DNA of 64,000 nucleotides from Aphrophora alni (lineage: Eukaryota; Arthropoda; Insecta; Hemiptera; Aphrophoridae), in NCBI GenBank assembly GCA_963513935.1, contig OY740768.1:42960368-43024367 (forward strand), written 5' to 3'. The notes beneath the pieces are model-generated. The model saw only the letters and a list, made by a program, of their open reading frames with translations, made no database searches and had not been told where the DNA came from. A program made the translations under genes and the position numbers. This document shows, piece by piece, positions 57,601 to 60,800 of the stretch (positions are counted from its first letter, which is position 1; every line of letters begins with the position of its first letter).

Positions 57601-57822
57601 AGTATAAGTCAGCTATTTTAAATTGGAGTAGGTAAGTAGTGATACCTGTCACCTACAAAACATTTTATTATGTGACATTCACTTTATTGAACTGGTTTCT
57701 ATTTTCAGGTCCTTACAGGCCTGGGACCATGTCTAGATGACAAGAAAAGATTAGTACGCAAAGAAGCTGTAAAAACACGATCCAATTGGTTCCTCCTCGG
57801 GGCACCTACAGAAGACGTTTGA
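1396..57822 (+). CDS. MMS19: MMS19 homologue (CIA targeting complex HEAT-repeat protein), 3' part, 15 exons; N-terminus outside window
   Basis: Known family role: MMS19 is a HEAT-repeat scaffold that, with CIAO1 and CIAO2B, delivers Fe-S clusters to apoproteins such as XPD, DNA polymerases and primase, in cytosol and nucleus. Seen: exons 1396-1588, 5103-5215, 12810-12927, 13746-13953, 20369-20460, 29237-29390, 31551-31751, 33481-33604, 38687-38852, 42816-42979, 45126-45238, 48922-49075, 51729-51899, 55756-55836 and 57709-57822. All introns are GT-AG, phases agree at every junction, and the total is 2166 nt (721 residues plus stop) with no internal stop. The protein follows MMS19 in order and ends LDDKKRLVRKEAV...WFLLG, the conserved C-terminus. 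The vertebrate protein is about 1030 residues, so about 300 N-terminal residues and the promoter lie upstream. The gene spans over 56 kb because of transposon-filled introns. Exon calls come from reading, not from transcripts. Confidence 0.93.
2050..2860 (+). pseudogene. mariner transposase relic 1, with stops and frameshifts
   Basis: Reading through breaks on the + strand gives successive mariner pieces: CNEWFSRTEIGKF, then HDDEQIGQLSL, then EDLVRVVEEMIREN near 2160, then EFLRRIVNGNET near 2380 (the region of the first catalytic Asp), and a final DKCLNIGGYNVEK near 2840, the usual mariner C-terminus. Several in-frame stops and shifts show that it is long dead. The element probably began near 1810 and ended before 2950; I could not fix its terminal repeats. 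Confidence 0.75.
3825..3867. repeat. perfect 18-bp inverted repeat (hairpin)
   Basis: ACTATTCAAAGGTAATAT at 3825-3842 is the exact reverse complement of 3850-3867, with a 7-base loop. It sits just after a short run of TATACAT repeats. Confidence 0.85.
4022..4066 (-). ncRNA. hammerhead-ribozyme-like motif (minimal type I, Penelope-like element)
   Basis: Minus strand, 5' to 3': helix I strand GTATCA (4061-4066); core CTGAAGA (4054-4060), fitting CUGANGA; one extra G (4053); helix II GACGAC / GTCGTT (4047-4052 and 4038-4043) closed by CTT; core GAAA (4034-4037); a two-base-pair helix III (A-U, C-G) with loop GC; GTC (4028-4030); then helix I partner TGATAC (4022-4027). Helix I is perfect over 6 bp. 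Minimal hammerheads with tiny helix III are known from Penelope-like elements. Cleavage is inferred; the extra G next to helix II may weaken activity. Confidence 0.65.
4131..4570 (-). repeat. tandem terminal block (pLTR-like), two copies offset about 225-227 bp
   Basis: Copy A (4131-4346) and copy B (4358-4570) share cgtggcttattattttacac (at 4141 and 4368) and then stay alignable to the ataaaaagt run. Copy B overlaps the last codons of the Penelope-like frame, so copy A repeats the gene end. This fits the tandem arrangement of Penelope-like termini. Confidence 0.8.
4487..4738 (-). pseudogene. Penelope-like element C-terminal (GIY-YIG region) fragment
   Basis: This 83-residue minus-strand frame contains SAMAKHCLDEGHYF and, after about 20 residues, MDAWETFYINRHQN, then VNNEPGPIQNSIL. 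The spacing A..HC...GH then E-x-x-x-I matches the C-terminal part of the endonuclease region in Penelope-like and related retroelements of insects. The N-terminal part is missing and the methionine start is fortuitous. Confidence 0.7.
4741..6779. other. intron sequence without identified gene, apart from MMS19 exon 2 and a poly(A) tract
   Basis: Outside the exon at 5103-5215 I see only AT-rich, unrecognised intron sequence. A pure run of about 44 A lies at 5870-5913. It has no visible flanking duplication, so it is treated as a simple repeat. The open frame at 6231-6437 has no recognisable motif and looks fortuitous. Confidence 0.6.
5103..5215 (+). CDS. MMS19: MMS19 exon (window exon 2)
   Basis: It reads CEGLLSDIHLSLFIPAVNLL and on to IVASK, matching the MMS19 stretch DCRHHLCEPDMKLVWPSAKLL. 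The acceptor is gttacag ending at 5102. I chose the donor gtttgt at 5216 over gtatag at 5220 because only the first gives a phase-0 junction that stays open into the next exon. Confidence 0.85.
6780..12095. mobile_element. piggyBac-like non-autonomous element with embedded satellite, TTAA-flanked
   Basis: TTAA at 6776-6779 and 12096-12099 flank termini that start CCCTCCAACT on one side and, reading inward, CCCTATAACT on the other. This is the TTAA target and CCCT end expected of the piggyBac superfamily. The 5.3-kb element has no transposase that I can read. Bases 7484-10989 are a 125-bp satellite array. The remaining flanks (6780-7483 and 11400-12060) resemble parts of 22470-24562, which is also TTAA-bounded. 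The right part holds two related sub-blocks, each with a ctttctgagaaaaa-like or ctctctgagaaaaa-like motif (near 11620 and 11970). Confidence 0.6.
7484..10989 (+). repeat. 125-bp tandem satellite, about 28 copies
   Basis: The unit starts tttttgtagttctcatagtt and recurs every 125 bases exactly (for example the same phase at 7500, 7625 and 7750) without length change. Copies differ at a few diagnostic sites: tacg/tacaaagtg, gatgag/gacaag, ctgtgaag/ctttgaag/ctgtaaag. The gacaag variant occurs near 8539, 9539 and 10289. Units 9-12 and 17-20 carry the same variant series, indicating an 8-unit (1000-bp) higher-order repeat. There is no open frame through the unit. Confidence 0.97.
12330..12620. repeat. 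degenerate tandem repeat, about 4 units of roughly 70-80 bp
   Basis: Each unit contains a tgctcactcatcct-like block, then cttttgtcttctaatagtta and an aataattcaagtttattatt-like tail (copies near 12350, 12415, 12480 and 12545). Copies are diverged and vary in length. The rest of 12096-12809 is unremarkable intron. Confidence 0.7.
12810..12927 (+). CDS. MMS19: MMS19 exon (window exon 3)
   Basis: It encodes VVPKLLIILECTPNNRDQVV and on to SFMNACLTNFVFT, matching the human VLPLLLEQF...RRTILEMLLGFL HEAT helices. The acceptor is ttattctag ending at 12809 and the donor is gtaagt at 12928. It enters in phase 0 and leaves in phase 1. It lies 714 bases after the TTAA-flanked satellite-bearing element. 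Confidence 0.88.
13746..13953 (+). CDS. MMS19: MMS19 exon (window exon 4)
   Basis: It encodes EGGVLAEAWVTWPKVLLQSV and on to SNQEQSLPVR, matching the LCSLVFMALTDPSTQLQLVGIRTL region. The acceptor ends at 13745 (gaacag); using the next AG, three bases later, would create a stop at the junction. The donor is gtattc at 13954. It leaves in phase 2. Confidence 0.88.
14330..14760 (-). pseudogene. non-LTR retrotransposon 3' fragment (end of pol)
   Basis: The minus strand reads LIIGLLSRHCPVNYHLKHMG, then FCLTHKETTEHWLCECESLT. This is the motif following the RNase H region in I/R1/Jockey-type LINEs (TGHCPLRYHLH..., then C-x2-C...H-x4-C). The longest clean frame is 14470-14694. 5' parts are missing. 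The surrounding 14100-14850 DNA shares short blocks with 40640-40830, such as a gcagtcaaaataa block and an accc(c)aacatagcc block, so a second fragment of the family may lie there. Confidence 0.65.
14900..16130. other. intron sequence, nothing recognised
   Basis: AT-rich sequence. The 96-codon frame at 15249-15539 shows no motif, starts with a non-ATG codon and has ordinary intron base composition, so I do not call it a gene. Confidence 0.5.
16140..16480 (+). pseudogene. mariner transposase relic 2 fragment
   Basis: Plus-strand reading across breaks gives NDEIIDKVVTLVMQDSHFSG, then NLNTVITGDDFRYDPET. The second piece is the mariner motif around the first catalytic Asp (VITGDESWVYGYDPET), here with ES changed. 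Stops interrupt the frame and the remaining catalytic regions are not readable. Confidence 0.65.
16570..20040. mobile_element. dispersed repeat family B, copy 1 (possibly hAT-like), split by later insertions
   Basis: The segment 16570-17000 aligns with 30045-30640; shared landmarks are cttcaaatttgttg, aatagatatc and atttgtgtacaattttaaaa. The segment near 19950-20040 (gattcgatcccattcaactt) aligns with 30950-31000. Between them lie about 2.9 kb absent from the other copy: a GC-richer block (17020-17560), a Penelope-like terminus-like block near 17640, and the long-inverted-repeat element at 17706-19866. The ends look like weak inverted repeats (ttagcgaagcttcaaat against ttagcggtaaagttgaat); hAT affinity is a guess. 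Confidence 0.5.
17706..19866. mobile_element. long-terminal-inverted-repeat element, about 2.16 kb, non-coding
   Basis: Bases 17706-17840 are the reverse complement of 19731-19866 at roughly 85-90 percent by eye. Landmarks: accctcccactcttaac on the left and gttaagagtgggagggt on the right. The arms are about 135 bp and begin GTCAAG. The interior is AT-rich, without a recognisable transposase. I found no convincing target duplication, so the superfamily is undetermined (fold-back-like). Confidence 0.8.
20369..20460 (+). CDS. MMS19: MMS19 exon (window exon 5)
   Basis: It encodes NICMECLKILARTYPKEVEE, matching human AALEASGTLAALYP. The acceptor is tgttttag ending at 20368 and the donor is gtaatt at 20461. 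It enters in phase 2 and leaves in phase 1. The 8.8-kb intron that follows is the longest in the window. Confidence 0.87.
21057..22251 (-). mobile_element. mariner element with both ends, TA-flanked, inactive
   Basis: Terminal repeats share AGGTGCTATCAGAAAGT (from 21059, and inverted, ending near 22249) and are bounded by TA at 21055-21056 and 22252-22253. The 1.2-kb length and the minus-strand transposase relic between the ends are typical of mariner. It lies in the long intron after MMS19 exon 5. Confidence 0.9.
21216..22092 (-). pseudogene. mariner (DD34D) transposase pseudogene
   Basis: N-terminal part: VDKFEQRTCIKSCFKLGKLN then LNKTQVFEYS (HTH region, 21832-22092). C-terminal part, 21216-21692: VITGDESWFYGYDKKN (first catalytic Asp), LLHHDNAPAHVLMKT (second), then HPPYSPDIAPCVFALFPKV. 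In the third site the usual APCDF has become APCVF: GTC, minus-strand codon at 21258-21260, a one-base change from an Asp codon. The reading frame also shifts between the halves. It is therefore catalytically dead. Confidence 0.88.
22470..24562. mobile_element. piggyBac-like non-autonomous element, short sister of the satellite-bearing copy
   Basis: It starts after TTAA (22466-22469) with CCCACCAACGGTT and ends near TTAA (24563-24566) with an inward CCCACGATTTGG-like sequence. Internal blocks parallel 6780-12095: acgctaaaaattac (22860) against ccctaaaaatcac (7213), gcaattcaacttttat, and tagtatttttcttcctcttt (23150) against tagtatttttctttctcttt (7447). Two sub-blocks end in ctttctgagaaaaa-type motifs (near 24110 and 24455). 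Here only one highly diverged satellite-like unit is present (about 23165-23340) instead of 28. Confidence 0.5.
25408..25618 (-). mobile_element. short poly(A) retroposon with 15-bp target-site duplication
   Basis: AGAGCAAACTAGGTT occurs at 25408-25422 and again at 25604-25618. Between them lies a poly(T) run to 25450 followed by about 150 bp. So a poly(A)-tailed RNA copy inserted on the minus strand by target-primed reverse transcription. The body (for example gaagacgacctagctgcaca on the minus strand) is too short to classify as a SINE or a 5'-truncated LINE. The near-perfect duplication suggests a young insertion. Confidence 0.88.
25619..27538. other. intron sequence, nothing recognised
   Basis: AT-rich, with a purine-rich + strand from 25650 to 26450. 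The open frames at 26219-26455 and 27106-27312 (minus) are low-complexity and have no motif. No splice-bounded coding block was found. Confidence 0.5.
27539..27892 (-). pseudogene. LINE reverse-transcriptase fragment
   Basis: The 117-codon minus-strand frame contains KSTAAALMNSV, then LLKGFDCINQNILLYNIEFL, WFKTYL and CVPRMG. These follow the non-LTR reverse transcriptase order: GFRKNRST, LDLSKAFDCVNHDIL, WFxSYL, VPQG. The motif A catalytic Asp (first D of LDLSKAFD) is not present at its place, so it is dead. Both flanks of the element are lost. Confidence 0.7.
28120..28870 (-). pseudogene. Ty3/gypsy-type pol relic, integrase C-terminal part
   Basis: Minus-strand reading across breaks shows an integrase end similar to insect gypsy elements. 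There is a KNLKCFLRIGI-like block near 28790 and a PQSNG-like block (here LNQTAWN) near 28740. Next come KRHFDGNSKPLQSLCKGQNV near 28500 and QKKPITTWSSGNIIQET near 28450, then a GPY-like tail. The frame is shifted and stopped several times. No LTR was recognised beside it. Confidence 0.6.
29237..29390 (+). CDS. MMS19: MMS19 exon (window exon 6)
   Basis: It encodes DKEDLVMQERKFEAMCFLAV and on to LSPLTATCLRCLR, matching CSRHLCCLQALSAVSTHPSIVKETL. The acceptor (tatgacag ending at 29236) has a weak pyrimidine tract. The donor is gtaaag at 29391. Entry phase 1, exit phase 2. Confidence 0.86.
30119..30220 (+). repeat. interstitial telomeric repeat (CCTAA)n, about 20 units
   Basis: A perfect run of CCTAA (TTAGG on the minus strand, the canonical insect telomere motif) of about 102 bp. 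It is bracketed by a 24-bp direct repeat, starting ccaacttcggtttgaattgc, at 30095-30118 and 30220-30243. The related copy at 16570-17000 has this sequence once and no telomere tract, so the tract is an insertion with flank duplication. Confidence 0.95.
30800..30841. repeat. 17-bp perfect inverted repeat
   Basis: GAACTCCTTCAATGATT at 30800-30816 pairs exactly with 30825-30841 across an 8-base loop. It lies inside family B copy 2. Confidence 0.85.
31551..31751 (+). CDS. MMS19: MMS19 exon (window exon 7)
   Basis: It encodes RLLENSEPSLDPFFLDFLAL and on to IIDFCVRRSS. This lies in the less conserved middle of MMS19, between the VKETLPLLLQHL and VLLPLFLDG regions. The acceptor is acattttcag ending at 31550 and the donor is gtaagt at 31752. 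It enters and leaves in phase 2. Confidence 0.85.
32125..32169. repeat. (TA)n microsatellite
   Basis: Alternating TA run of about 45 bases with one interruption (tatacata). Similar pure tracts occur at 35246-35294 and 54599-54626. Confidence 0.9.
32880..33175. repeat. fragment related to the TTAA-flanked family's right-end block
   Basis: Shared landmarks are aacatacttcctccaaaacc, then gcatctttctgagaaaaatg and cttataagttgggttttgca. They match the blocks at 24390-24500 and, less well, 11890-12010. No TTAA-bounded ends were found, so this is a truncated copy. Confidence 0.65.
33481..33604 (+). CDS. MMS19: MMS19 exon (window exon 8)
   Basis: It encodes SKDLVGDVIQSQLVFTNHLL and on to TSPPRHTQA. 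Similarity here is weak, so the call rests on perfect phase joining on both sides plus good splice sites: taatttcag ending at 33480 and gtaagt at 33605. Confidence 0.82.
34718..34997. mobile_element. MITE with about 50-bp terminal inverted repeats
   Basis: The left end GTTTAGATTTTGAATGGTTA (34718) is mirrored at the right end, finishing ccatacaaaatctaaac at 34997. The arms include gagacacaggctta and its complement. It is 280 bp and has no coding capacity. An inverted partial copy lies at about 44650-44811. No clear target duplication. Confidence 0.8.
35246..35294. repeat. (TA)n microsatellite
   Basis: Pure alternating AT tract of nearly 50 bases, in the intron before the gag-like relic. Confidence 0.93.
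35391..36500 (+). pseudogene. LTR-retrotransposon gag-like relic
   Basis: From the ATG at 35391 (MDEQGECSLRENSKE) the + strand keeps a gag-like order with breaks. A lysine/glutamate-rich coiled coil of about 100 residues (35747-36052) comes first, followed by NENIEEFEERFDEKYW near 36400. The latter resembles the F-x-x-x-F-x-x-KYW block in gag proteins of insect gypsy elements. The strand is strongly purine-rich. Stops and a frameshift after 36052 disable it. I identified no LTRs or pol. Confidence 0.6.
36570..37480. other. intron sequence, nothing recognised
   Basis: AT-rich, without long frames or repeats that I could match elsewhere in the window. Confidence 0.5.
37501..37540 (-). repeat. 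Penelope-like terminus with decayed hammerhead-like sequence
   Basis: Minus strand: CCGATGATGG, a 7-nt loop, then ACTGAAACATGTC. GAAA, a tiny C-G/A-U helix III (loop AT) and GTC are present, but the core has CCGATGA instead of CTGANGA and helix II is weak. This resembles terminal sequences of Penelope-like elements. No coding part was seen next to it. Confidence 0.45.
37560..38686. other. intron sequence, nothing recognised
   Basis: Includes a moderately GC-richer patch at 37930-38110 (ggctctctacaggctc and ggcttgtatagagccg) whose pieces partly pair, but I could not define an element. Confidence 0.45.
38687..38852 (+). CDS. MMS19: MMS19 exon (window exon 9)
   Basis: It encodes VVLLESLVGSLRPEIEPISP and on to LVATVVNKMQ, matching LIALLMAFVCSLPRNVEIPQ and AAKCFAGLLNK of the C-terminal domain. 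The acceptor is tttctttcag ending at 38686 and the donor is gtaaga at 38853. It enters in phase 0 and leaves in phase 1. Confidence 0.9.
39890..40230. repeat. unclassified dispersed repeat, shared with 56100-56330
   Basis: The block tttgtaatctaattttat, then ggaagttggtattcc and atgtctatttcctgt, recurs near 56170-56250 in the same orientation with moderate divergence. The open frame at 39984-40208 lies within it and is not shared as a frame, so it is not called coding. Confidence 0.6.
41160..42106 (-). mobile_element. pogo/Tigger-like non-autonomous element, copy 2, complete
   Basis: Complete copy: CAGTACAACCTCGTTTATCC at 41160 and its near-perfect complement ending at 42106, flanked by TA at 41158-41159 and 42107-42108. 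It is 947 bp and oriented opposite to the copy at 1-936. The same AT-rich hairpin lies at about 41895-42020. It ends about 700 bp before MMS19 exon 10. Confidence 0.93.
41430..41564 (-). pseudogene. short transposase-derived frame: HTH start plus PIP-box-like tail
   Basis: A 44-residue minus-strand frame from ATG: MATKRKCNVLTMAQKLDALN..., with KLKQRKINDFFCK at the end. Relative to copy 1 there are several substitutions, and a one-T difference shifts the frame after DFF, but the ATG-to-INDFF frame is open in both copies. Whether it is ever translated is unknown. Confidence 0.6.
42107..42815. other. intron sequence, nothing recognised
   Basis: Contains a G homopolymer run near 42497-42505. No genes or matched repeats. 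Confidence 0.5.
42816..42979 (+). CDS. MMS19: MMS19 exon (window exon 10)
   Basis: It encodes SIVLPLLNIISNCIEVNLRS and on to YVSKALALRGFPAMNSWLQR. The VSKALALRG helix matches the strongly conserved VTKALVLRY of MMS19. The acceptor is ttttacag ending at 42815 and the donor is gtatgt at 42980. It leaves in phase 0. Confidence 0.93.
44650..44811. repeat. partial inverted copy of the 280-bp MITE
   Basis: ggaccactttccaaggtaaa, cctgtgtcttctatccatac and the final aaaatccaaac match the reverse complement of 34718-34860. The opposite terminal repeat is missing. The remaining DNA from 42980 to 45125 is otherwise unrecognised, apart from a tRNA-Lys 3'-end-like sequence at 44071-44081. Confidence 0.75.
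45126..45238 (+). CDS. MMS19: MMS19 exon (window exon 11)
   Basis: It encodes LITLLDDETVGQEASNGFQF and on to KSNCIIR, matching LMGLLSDPELGPAAADGFSLL. The acceptor is tgtttcag ending at 45125 and the donor is gtaata at 45239. It leaves in phase 2. A piggyBac-like element starts about 100 bases beyond the donor. Confidence 0.92.
45336..46478 (-). mobile_element. piggyBac deletion derivative, TTAA-flanked
   Basis: TTAA at 45332-45335 and 46479-46482 bound termini CACATTGACTGCT and (inverted) CACGTTCACTGCTG. On the minus strand a transposase remnant is readable: HKYGIKIYSLCEPHGLATKI near 46150, GKLNVGHSHFMDNYYNSFSL near 46000 (MDNYY carries a catalytic Asp of the family), then a cysteine-rich tail, RVICRVCLQEGRKES...CAQC...LCPVACYVKYH, near 45800-45690. 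The 1.14-kb length shows that most of the transposase (over 500 residues) is deleted. Confidence 0.9.
46483..47355. other. intron sequence, nothing recognised
   Basis: No motif in the overlapping frames near 46879-47167. A slightly GC-rich patch lies at 46930-46960. Confidence 0.5.
47356..48710 (+). mobile_element. Tc1-like transposon, degraded, both ends present
   Basis: The right end reads inward CAGTTTTGTGCAAATTAATG (48710 leftwards) and the left end CAATAATTTGTGCAAATTAT (47356 rightwards). They are bounded by TA at 47354-47355 and 48711-48712. The 1.36-kb length and + strand Tc1 transposase relic are typical. Confidence 0.88.
47580..48615 (+). pseudogene. Tc1-like transposase pseudogene
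   Basis: In order, with frame breaks: MTQRQIATECRITLGTVNKI (HTH, near 47640), RKSIINPHK (near 47810), DSIVSRRLLK (near 47880), VLFSHENHFMVQG (near 48030), FQQDLTLCH (near 48310), then LDCPGNSPDVNTIENVW (near 48380) and a KRIEIIIKEKGGHI tail. The first catalytic Asp (usually SDE) is His here (codon 48042-48044, CAT). A stop also follows LTLCH. It is inactive. Confidence 0.88.
48922..49075 (+). CDS. MMS19: MMS19 exon (window exon 12)
   Basis: It encodes LLYRQRVFQIMPKLVSSYHN and on to VPSVVLVPQLQL, matching IMFRQRFFTDNVPALVQGF and KPVLLPELPTL. The acceptor is attttctag ending at 48921 and the donor is gtaagt at 49076. Entry phase 2, exit phase 0. It is squeezed between a Tc1 relic and a mariner derivative. 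Confidence 0.93.
49184..49961 (-). mobile_element. mariner deletion derivative, complete ends
   Basis: GAGGGCTGTTTTTTT at 49185 and its complement ending at 49960 form 26-bp terminal repeats, flanked by TA at 49182-49183 and 49962-49963. The element is 778 bp. The minus strand keeps the N-terminal HTH (PTKCELQSVIRFSQTKGLSA, 49587-49790) and the C-terminal EEGIQKLVQQYDKCHN-type end near 49330-49370. The DDE core between them is deleted. It starts about 110 bp after MMS19 exon 12. Confidence 0.9.
49964..51728. other. intron sequence, little recognised
   Basis: Near 50560-50600 the minus strand has a gatcgaaagcacctgaagac block that recalls Penelope-like terminal sequences, too weak to call. The frame at 51475-51660 shows no motif. 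Confidence 0.45.
51729..51899 (+). CDS. MMS19: MMS19 exon (window exon 13)
   Basis: It encodes IMPLLVESLNMTDAVHLLLT and on to HIDTFITRFLKLAQNNPNM, matching LLSLLLEALSCPD and LHVDTLVTKFLNLSSSPSM. The acceptor is gttttcag ending at 51728 and the donor is gtaagt at 51900. Both ends are phase 0. Confidence 0.94.
51900..53736. other. intron sequence, nothing recognised
   Basis: AT-rich. The open frames at 52003-52230 and 52376-52719 on both strands are low in complexity and have no motif. Confidence 0.5.
53737..54574. mobile_element. pogo-like non-autonomous element with internal GC-rich tandem repeat
   Basis: CAGTAGAACCCCTCTTAACC at 53737 and the complement of CAGTAGAACCTCTGTTAACC ending at 54574 are flanked by TA (53735-53736 and 54575-54576). 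Subterminal ccggttaatccgagg repeats occur at both ends. It belongs to a different family from the 41160-42106 element but has the same end type. No transposase is readable; several overlapping open frames at 53987-54591 arise from the repeat. Confidence 0.88.
54175..54470. repeat. GC-rich degenerate tandem repeat inside the pogo-like element
   Basis: Four units carry gacaatgggatac- and atcgacaaagtcgtttga-type blocks. Three also carry a gcggtgtttttacg-type spacer, and the second unit is shorter. Starts are near 54182, 54255, 54312 and 54387. GC content is far above the surrounding intron. Translated frames give repeats such as YRYRQS and CRRHK, which reflect the DNA repeat and not a protein family. 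Confidence 0.85.
54599..54626. repeat. (TA)n microsatellite
   Basis: Short pure TA tract just beyond the pogo-like element. The DNA from 54627 to 55755 is otherwise unrecognised intron. Confidence 0.85.
55756..55836 (+). CDS. MMS19: MMS19 exon (window exon 14)
   Basis: This short 27-codon exon encodes KVRIEALQCLYDYLGYSHIR then LMPLKQQ, matching AVRIAALQCMHALTRLPTPVLLPYKPQV. The acceptor is ctgttacag ending at 55755 and the donor is gtgagt at 55837. Both ends are phase 0. Confidence 0.94.
56373..57186. mobile_element. piggyBac-like MITE, TTAA-flanked
   Basis: TTAA at 56369-56372 and 57187-57190 bound perfect 12-bp terminal repeats CCCTTAGCACGC and GCGTGCTAAGGG. A subterminal cccgtcatacgcgt motif occurs twice near the right end. 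It is 814 bp and has no transposase. The TTAA and CCC start place it with piggyBac-like elements; it shares no obvious interior with the other two families here. Confidence 0.9.
57191..57340. repeat. degenerate short tandem repeat (aagctcgagctc-type)
   Basis: A chain of variants such as ttgaactcattaa, ttgagcttgttaa, ctcgagctctttaa and gctggagctcg over about 140 bp, directly beside the piggyBac-like MITE. Confidence 0.6.
57709..57822 (+). CDS. MMS19: MMS19 terminal coding exon with stop
   Basis: It encodes VLTGLGPCLDDKKRLVRKEA, continues to RSNWFLLGAPTEDV, and stops with TGA at 57820-57822. LDDKKRLVRKEAV...WFLLG is the most conserved signature of MMS19 and identifies the gene. The acceptor is tattttcag ending at 57708. 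Confidence 0.96.
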   Translation, partial: VLTGLGPCLDDKKRLVRKEAVKTRSNWFLLGAPTEDV

Positions 57823-60800
57823 AAATGTTTGTTCTATATGTTTATATTATTTTAACAATTGTATTATAAATATTAGTGTATGGAAACGAATTCTTAAACT
57901 GCAGCTTCTAAACATAAAATTGTTAATTTTGTATCCATAACCATTTGTTTTATAGTTACCCATGGAAATTAAAAATAACAATTTTTTATTTAAACAAATT
58001 ACTTTTGTTTCAAATCAATCCACTTCCTACCCCCATTAATACAGAGCTTGACACAGTAAAATGCAAAACTTCACCTATGAAAGTGTATTGTGGCATGTAT
58101 AAAATATCCTTGAAACAATATATTTTTATTTATGCTTTATTCCTTCAATGGCAGATTGTTATAATATGTTTTAATTCTTACGTTTACTCATTGGACAAAA
58201 ATCCTTATAACCCTTTGTTAGTAATTGGCCAGTGATTCCTGAATTATTTTGTTACAATAAACAAGATAGTGTTTCAGTTTCTAATAACTAAGTATCTTGT
58301 ATTACTCTCACAAAATATCCTTTATACAATTCACTTTCATTAATACAATTTATTTCTTAATATTTCAAACAAACATAACTATTATCATTATCAAATCATA
58401 AACTCAGAATGAATCCAACTATTTCCAAATATTGTTACTCTAGACTCTGACTCTACGTTATCTTTGTCTCGAACAATTACAAGTTCCTTTTACACATAAA
58501 GTTTGTTCAATTTTGTAAGGTCTTTGTAGGGTTCACTGGTCTGGTCTGAAATCTTTGAAGTTCTCTCACACCAAGTTCGTCTTGGCTATTTTCTAGAACC
58601 CTGCAGTTGGTCCCCTACTCAATGATTGATCTAGTTTCTGTCCACCCAAGAGTTTGTATACACCTTATGACTCATGATATCCACCACACTTCCAAGACAG
58701 GCTATTTCGTCAGTTTTCTAGCTTTGTCACAATAATAGTTTATCATTCTGATTTCTCAAAATAACTTATACTATTATTCTAACTAAATTATGTTTCCCTG
58801 ATTTCATATTAGGAAAATTACAAAAAAGTTGTTTGTTTTAATGGGTTTTGGGGATCTAACCGAGTATTGGTTAGTTTATAATATTTATAAAATTTTGACC
58901 CTTCTTGGTCGTTAATTGTATTACTTTAATTTTTAACTTTTATTAATTCAATTCAAGATCATAACAATTTTTAAAATTTTTGTTGGGCAGCATCATTTTA
59001 AACCTATAAAAATAATTAATAAGGCAGATTACACCTAAATCCAATTTCTATATTTTATTTATTTATTTTTTTATCATGGGGTGTAAGCTCTAAATACAAG
59101 TGTACTTAAGAACCAAAATTGGAATTTCATTAGAAAATCCACATTTATTCACTCAATTATTTCCTGTAACAATACAAAATCACATAACCACTATTAATTG
59201 TAAATTATAACATCATATCAAGAGAAAGCACATGCTCATGTAAAAATCATTTATCATAAAGTTTGTTTGTCTATTGATATATGAAGAGTTAAATAGTTTC
59301 TTCTTTTAAAGTAAAAAGTATTTTGGTTATTCATTCGAGTAGGTATTATTTTATTGAATAGTTAAACATTTACAATCACAAATTTTCATTATCATTTCCC
59401 CATCATATCACTTAAAATTTCATTCCCTTTTTTATGTTCTAAAATTTCCTTTTGCTTCCAATCACACAAACAAATAACCTTCACTACCATTGGCTTTACA
59501 CCTATTTCATTTATATTTTTATACTACAGCCGCACCATTATTTCGACAAAAACCAACTCCTTGTTCCATGTTTGCTATCTCATCCTTTCCGTTGCTCCAC
59601 ACCCAAATGACTTGTGGTTTCTCCTTATAACATATATCATAAACTTGTTTTGTTATTTTTATTGTTAATATTAATACACACGTTCCTGGATTATATATAT
59701 ATAAAAATCCTTACTATTCTTTTTATGCACAAAATATATTTTATGTTAAATGACAATGAAATAGATTATTTAAGAGAAACATATTATTTTAATATCTATA
59801 ATTTATAAGTTATTTTAGTCCTTTATTTAATTTACCTTGTCTATTCCATCTATTACTATTTTAATTCATTTTATTTTAATGTCACAATTCTAACCACTCC
59901 CACCTCGATCATTTTTCATAACTATAAATCACTTTTCATTTATTTAGGCCTTCCTAATTTAGTTTACTATTAAGGTTATTAAATTTTACTTATGTTTTTG
60001 TTGTCTTTGACATTTGTAAAAATTACAATGCTACAAGCTATATAAAATAGTTTATCCAGCTTTCAACTTTTCAATTACTACTCTCTTCAAACAATTTTTA
60101 ACAATTCTCCCTCAATTTTATCCTTATTTTTAAGTCCGTGGGTCATCATATTCATTTATGATTTGATTAAGATGCTTCAATAAAGGATTTCAATCAGGTC
60201 AGGAATCTGATTGGAACAGGTACCGATATGCCAGAAGCTGTTTTAATTTTAAGAGAGATTGCTGGTGCACTTTCTAACAAGGGTTCGTTTCACATCTTGG
60301 GGCTGTTAGATAAAGACGAAATGCTCATGTTTAATTAGGAAATGATGCTCTCTAATTAGCAACATATTTTTCAGGGGGATCTACATTTTGGTAAGTTGAG
60401 TAATTATTTTATTGTGGGAAGTACACCCTAATGTCTTTGTACATTCAGTACAAAAACTAAGTATATTGTGGAGTATTCAGGAACAGAGGAGTACCTAGAG
60501 TTATCAAGTGCTGGATTAAAAGGGCAATAGAGGGGCGTATCATGAAGGTTTTAATAAATGCCTGTATTAAATAGGTAAGTGTGAGTGTCAAGGTCATGTA
60601 AGTTTATTGAACTCTGATAATAGTGATAGTATCCTAACTTCTGTGGTAGGTGTAGGGACTATAAGTTGAATGAAGTCCAGAGGATGGCTTGCTTTAACAT
60701 AGCAGGTGTTATGAGGAGCAGCATTGGAGATGTTCAATGTTTTTTTCCCTTTTCATTAAGGTAAATGAGGAGGCAATATTGGGCTATATGAGATTATACA

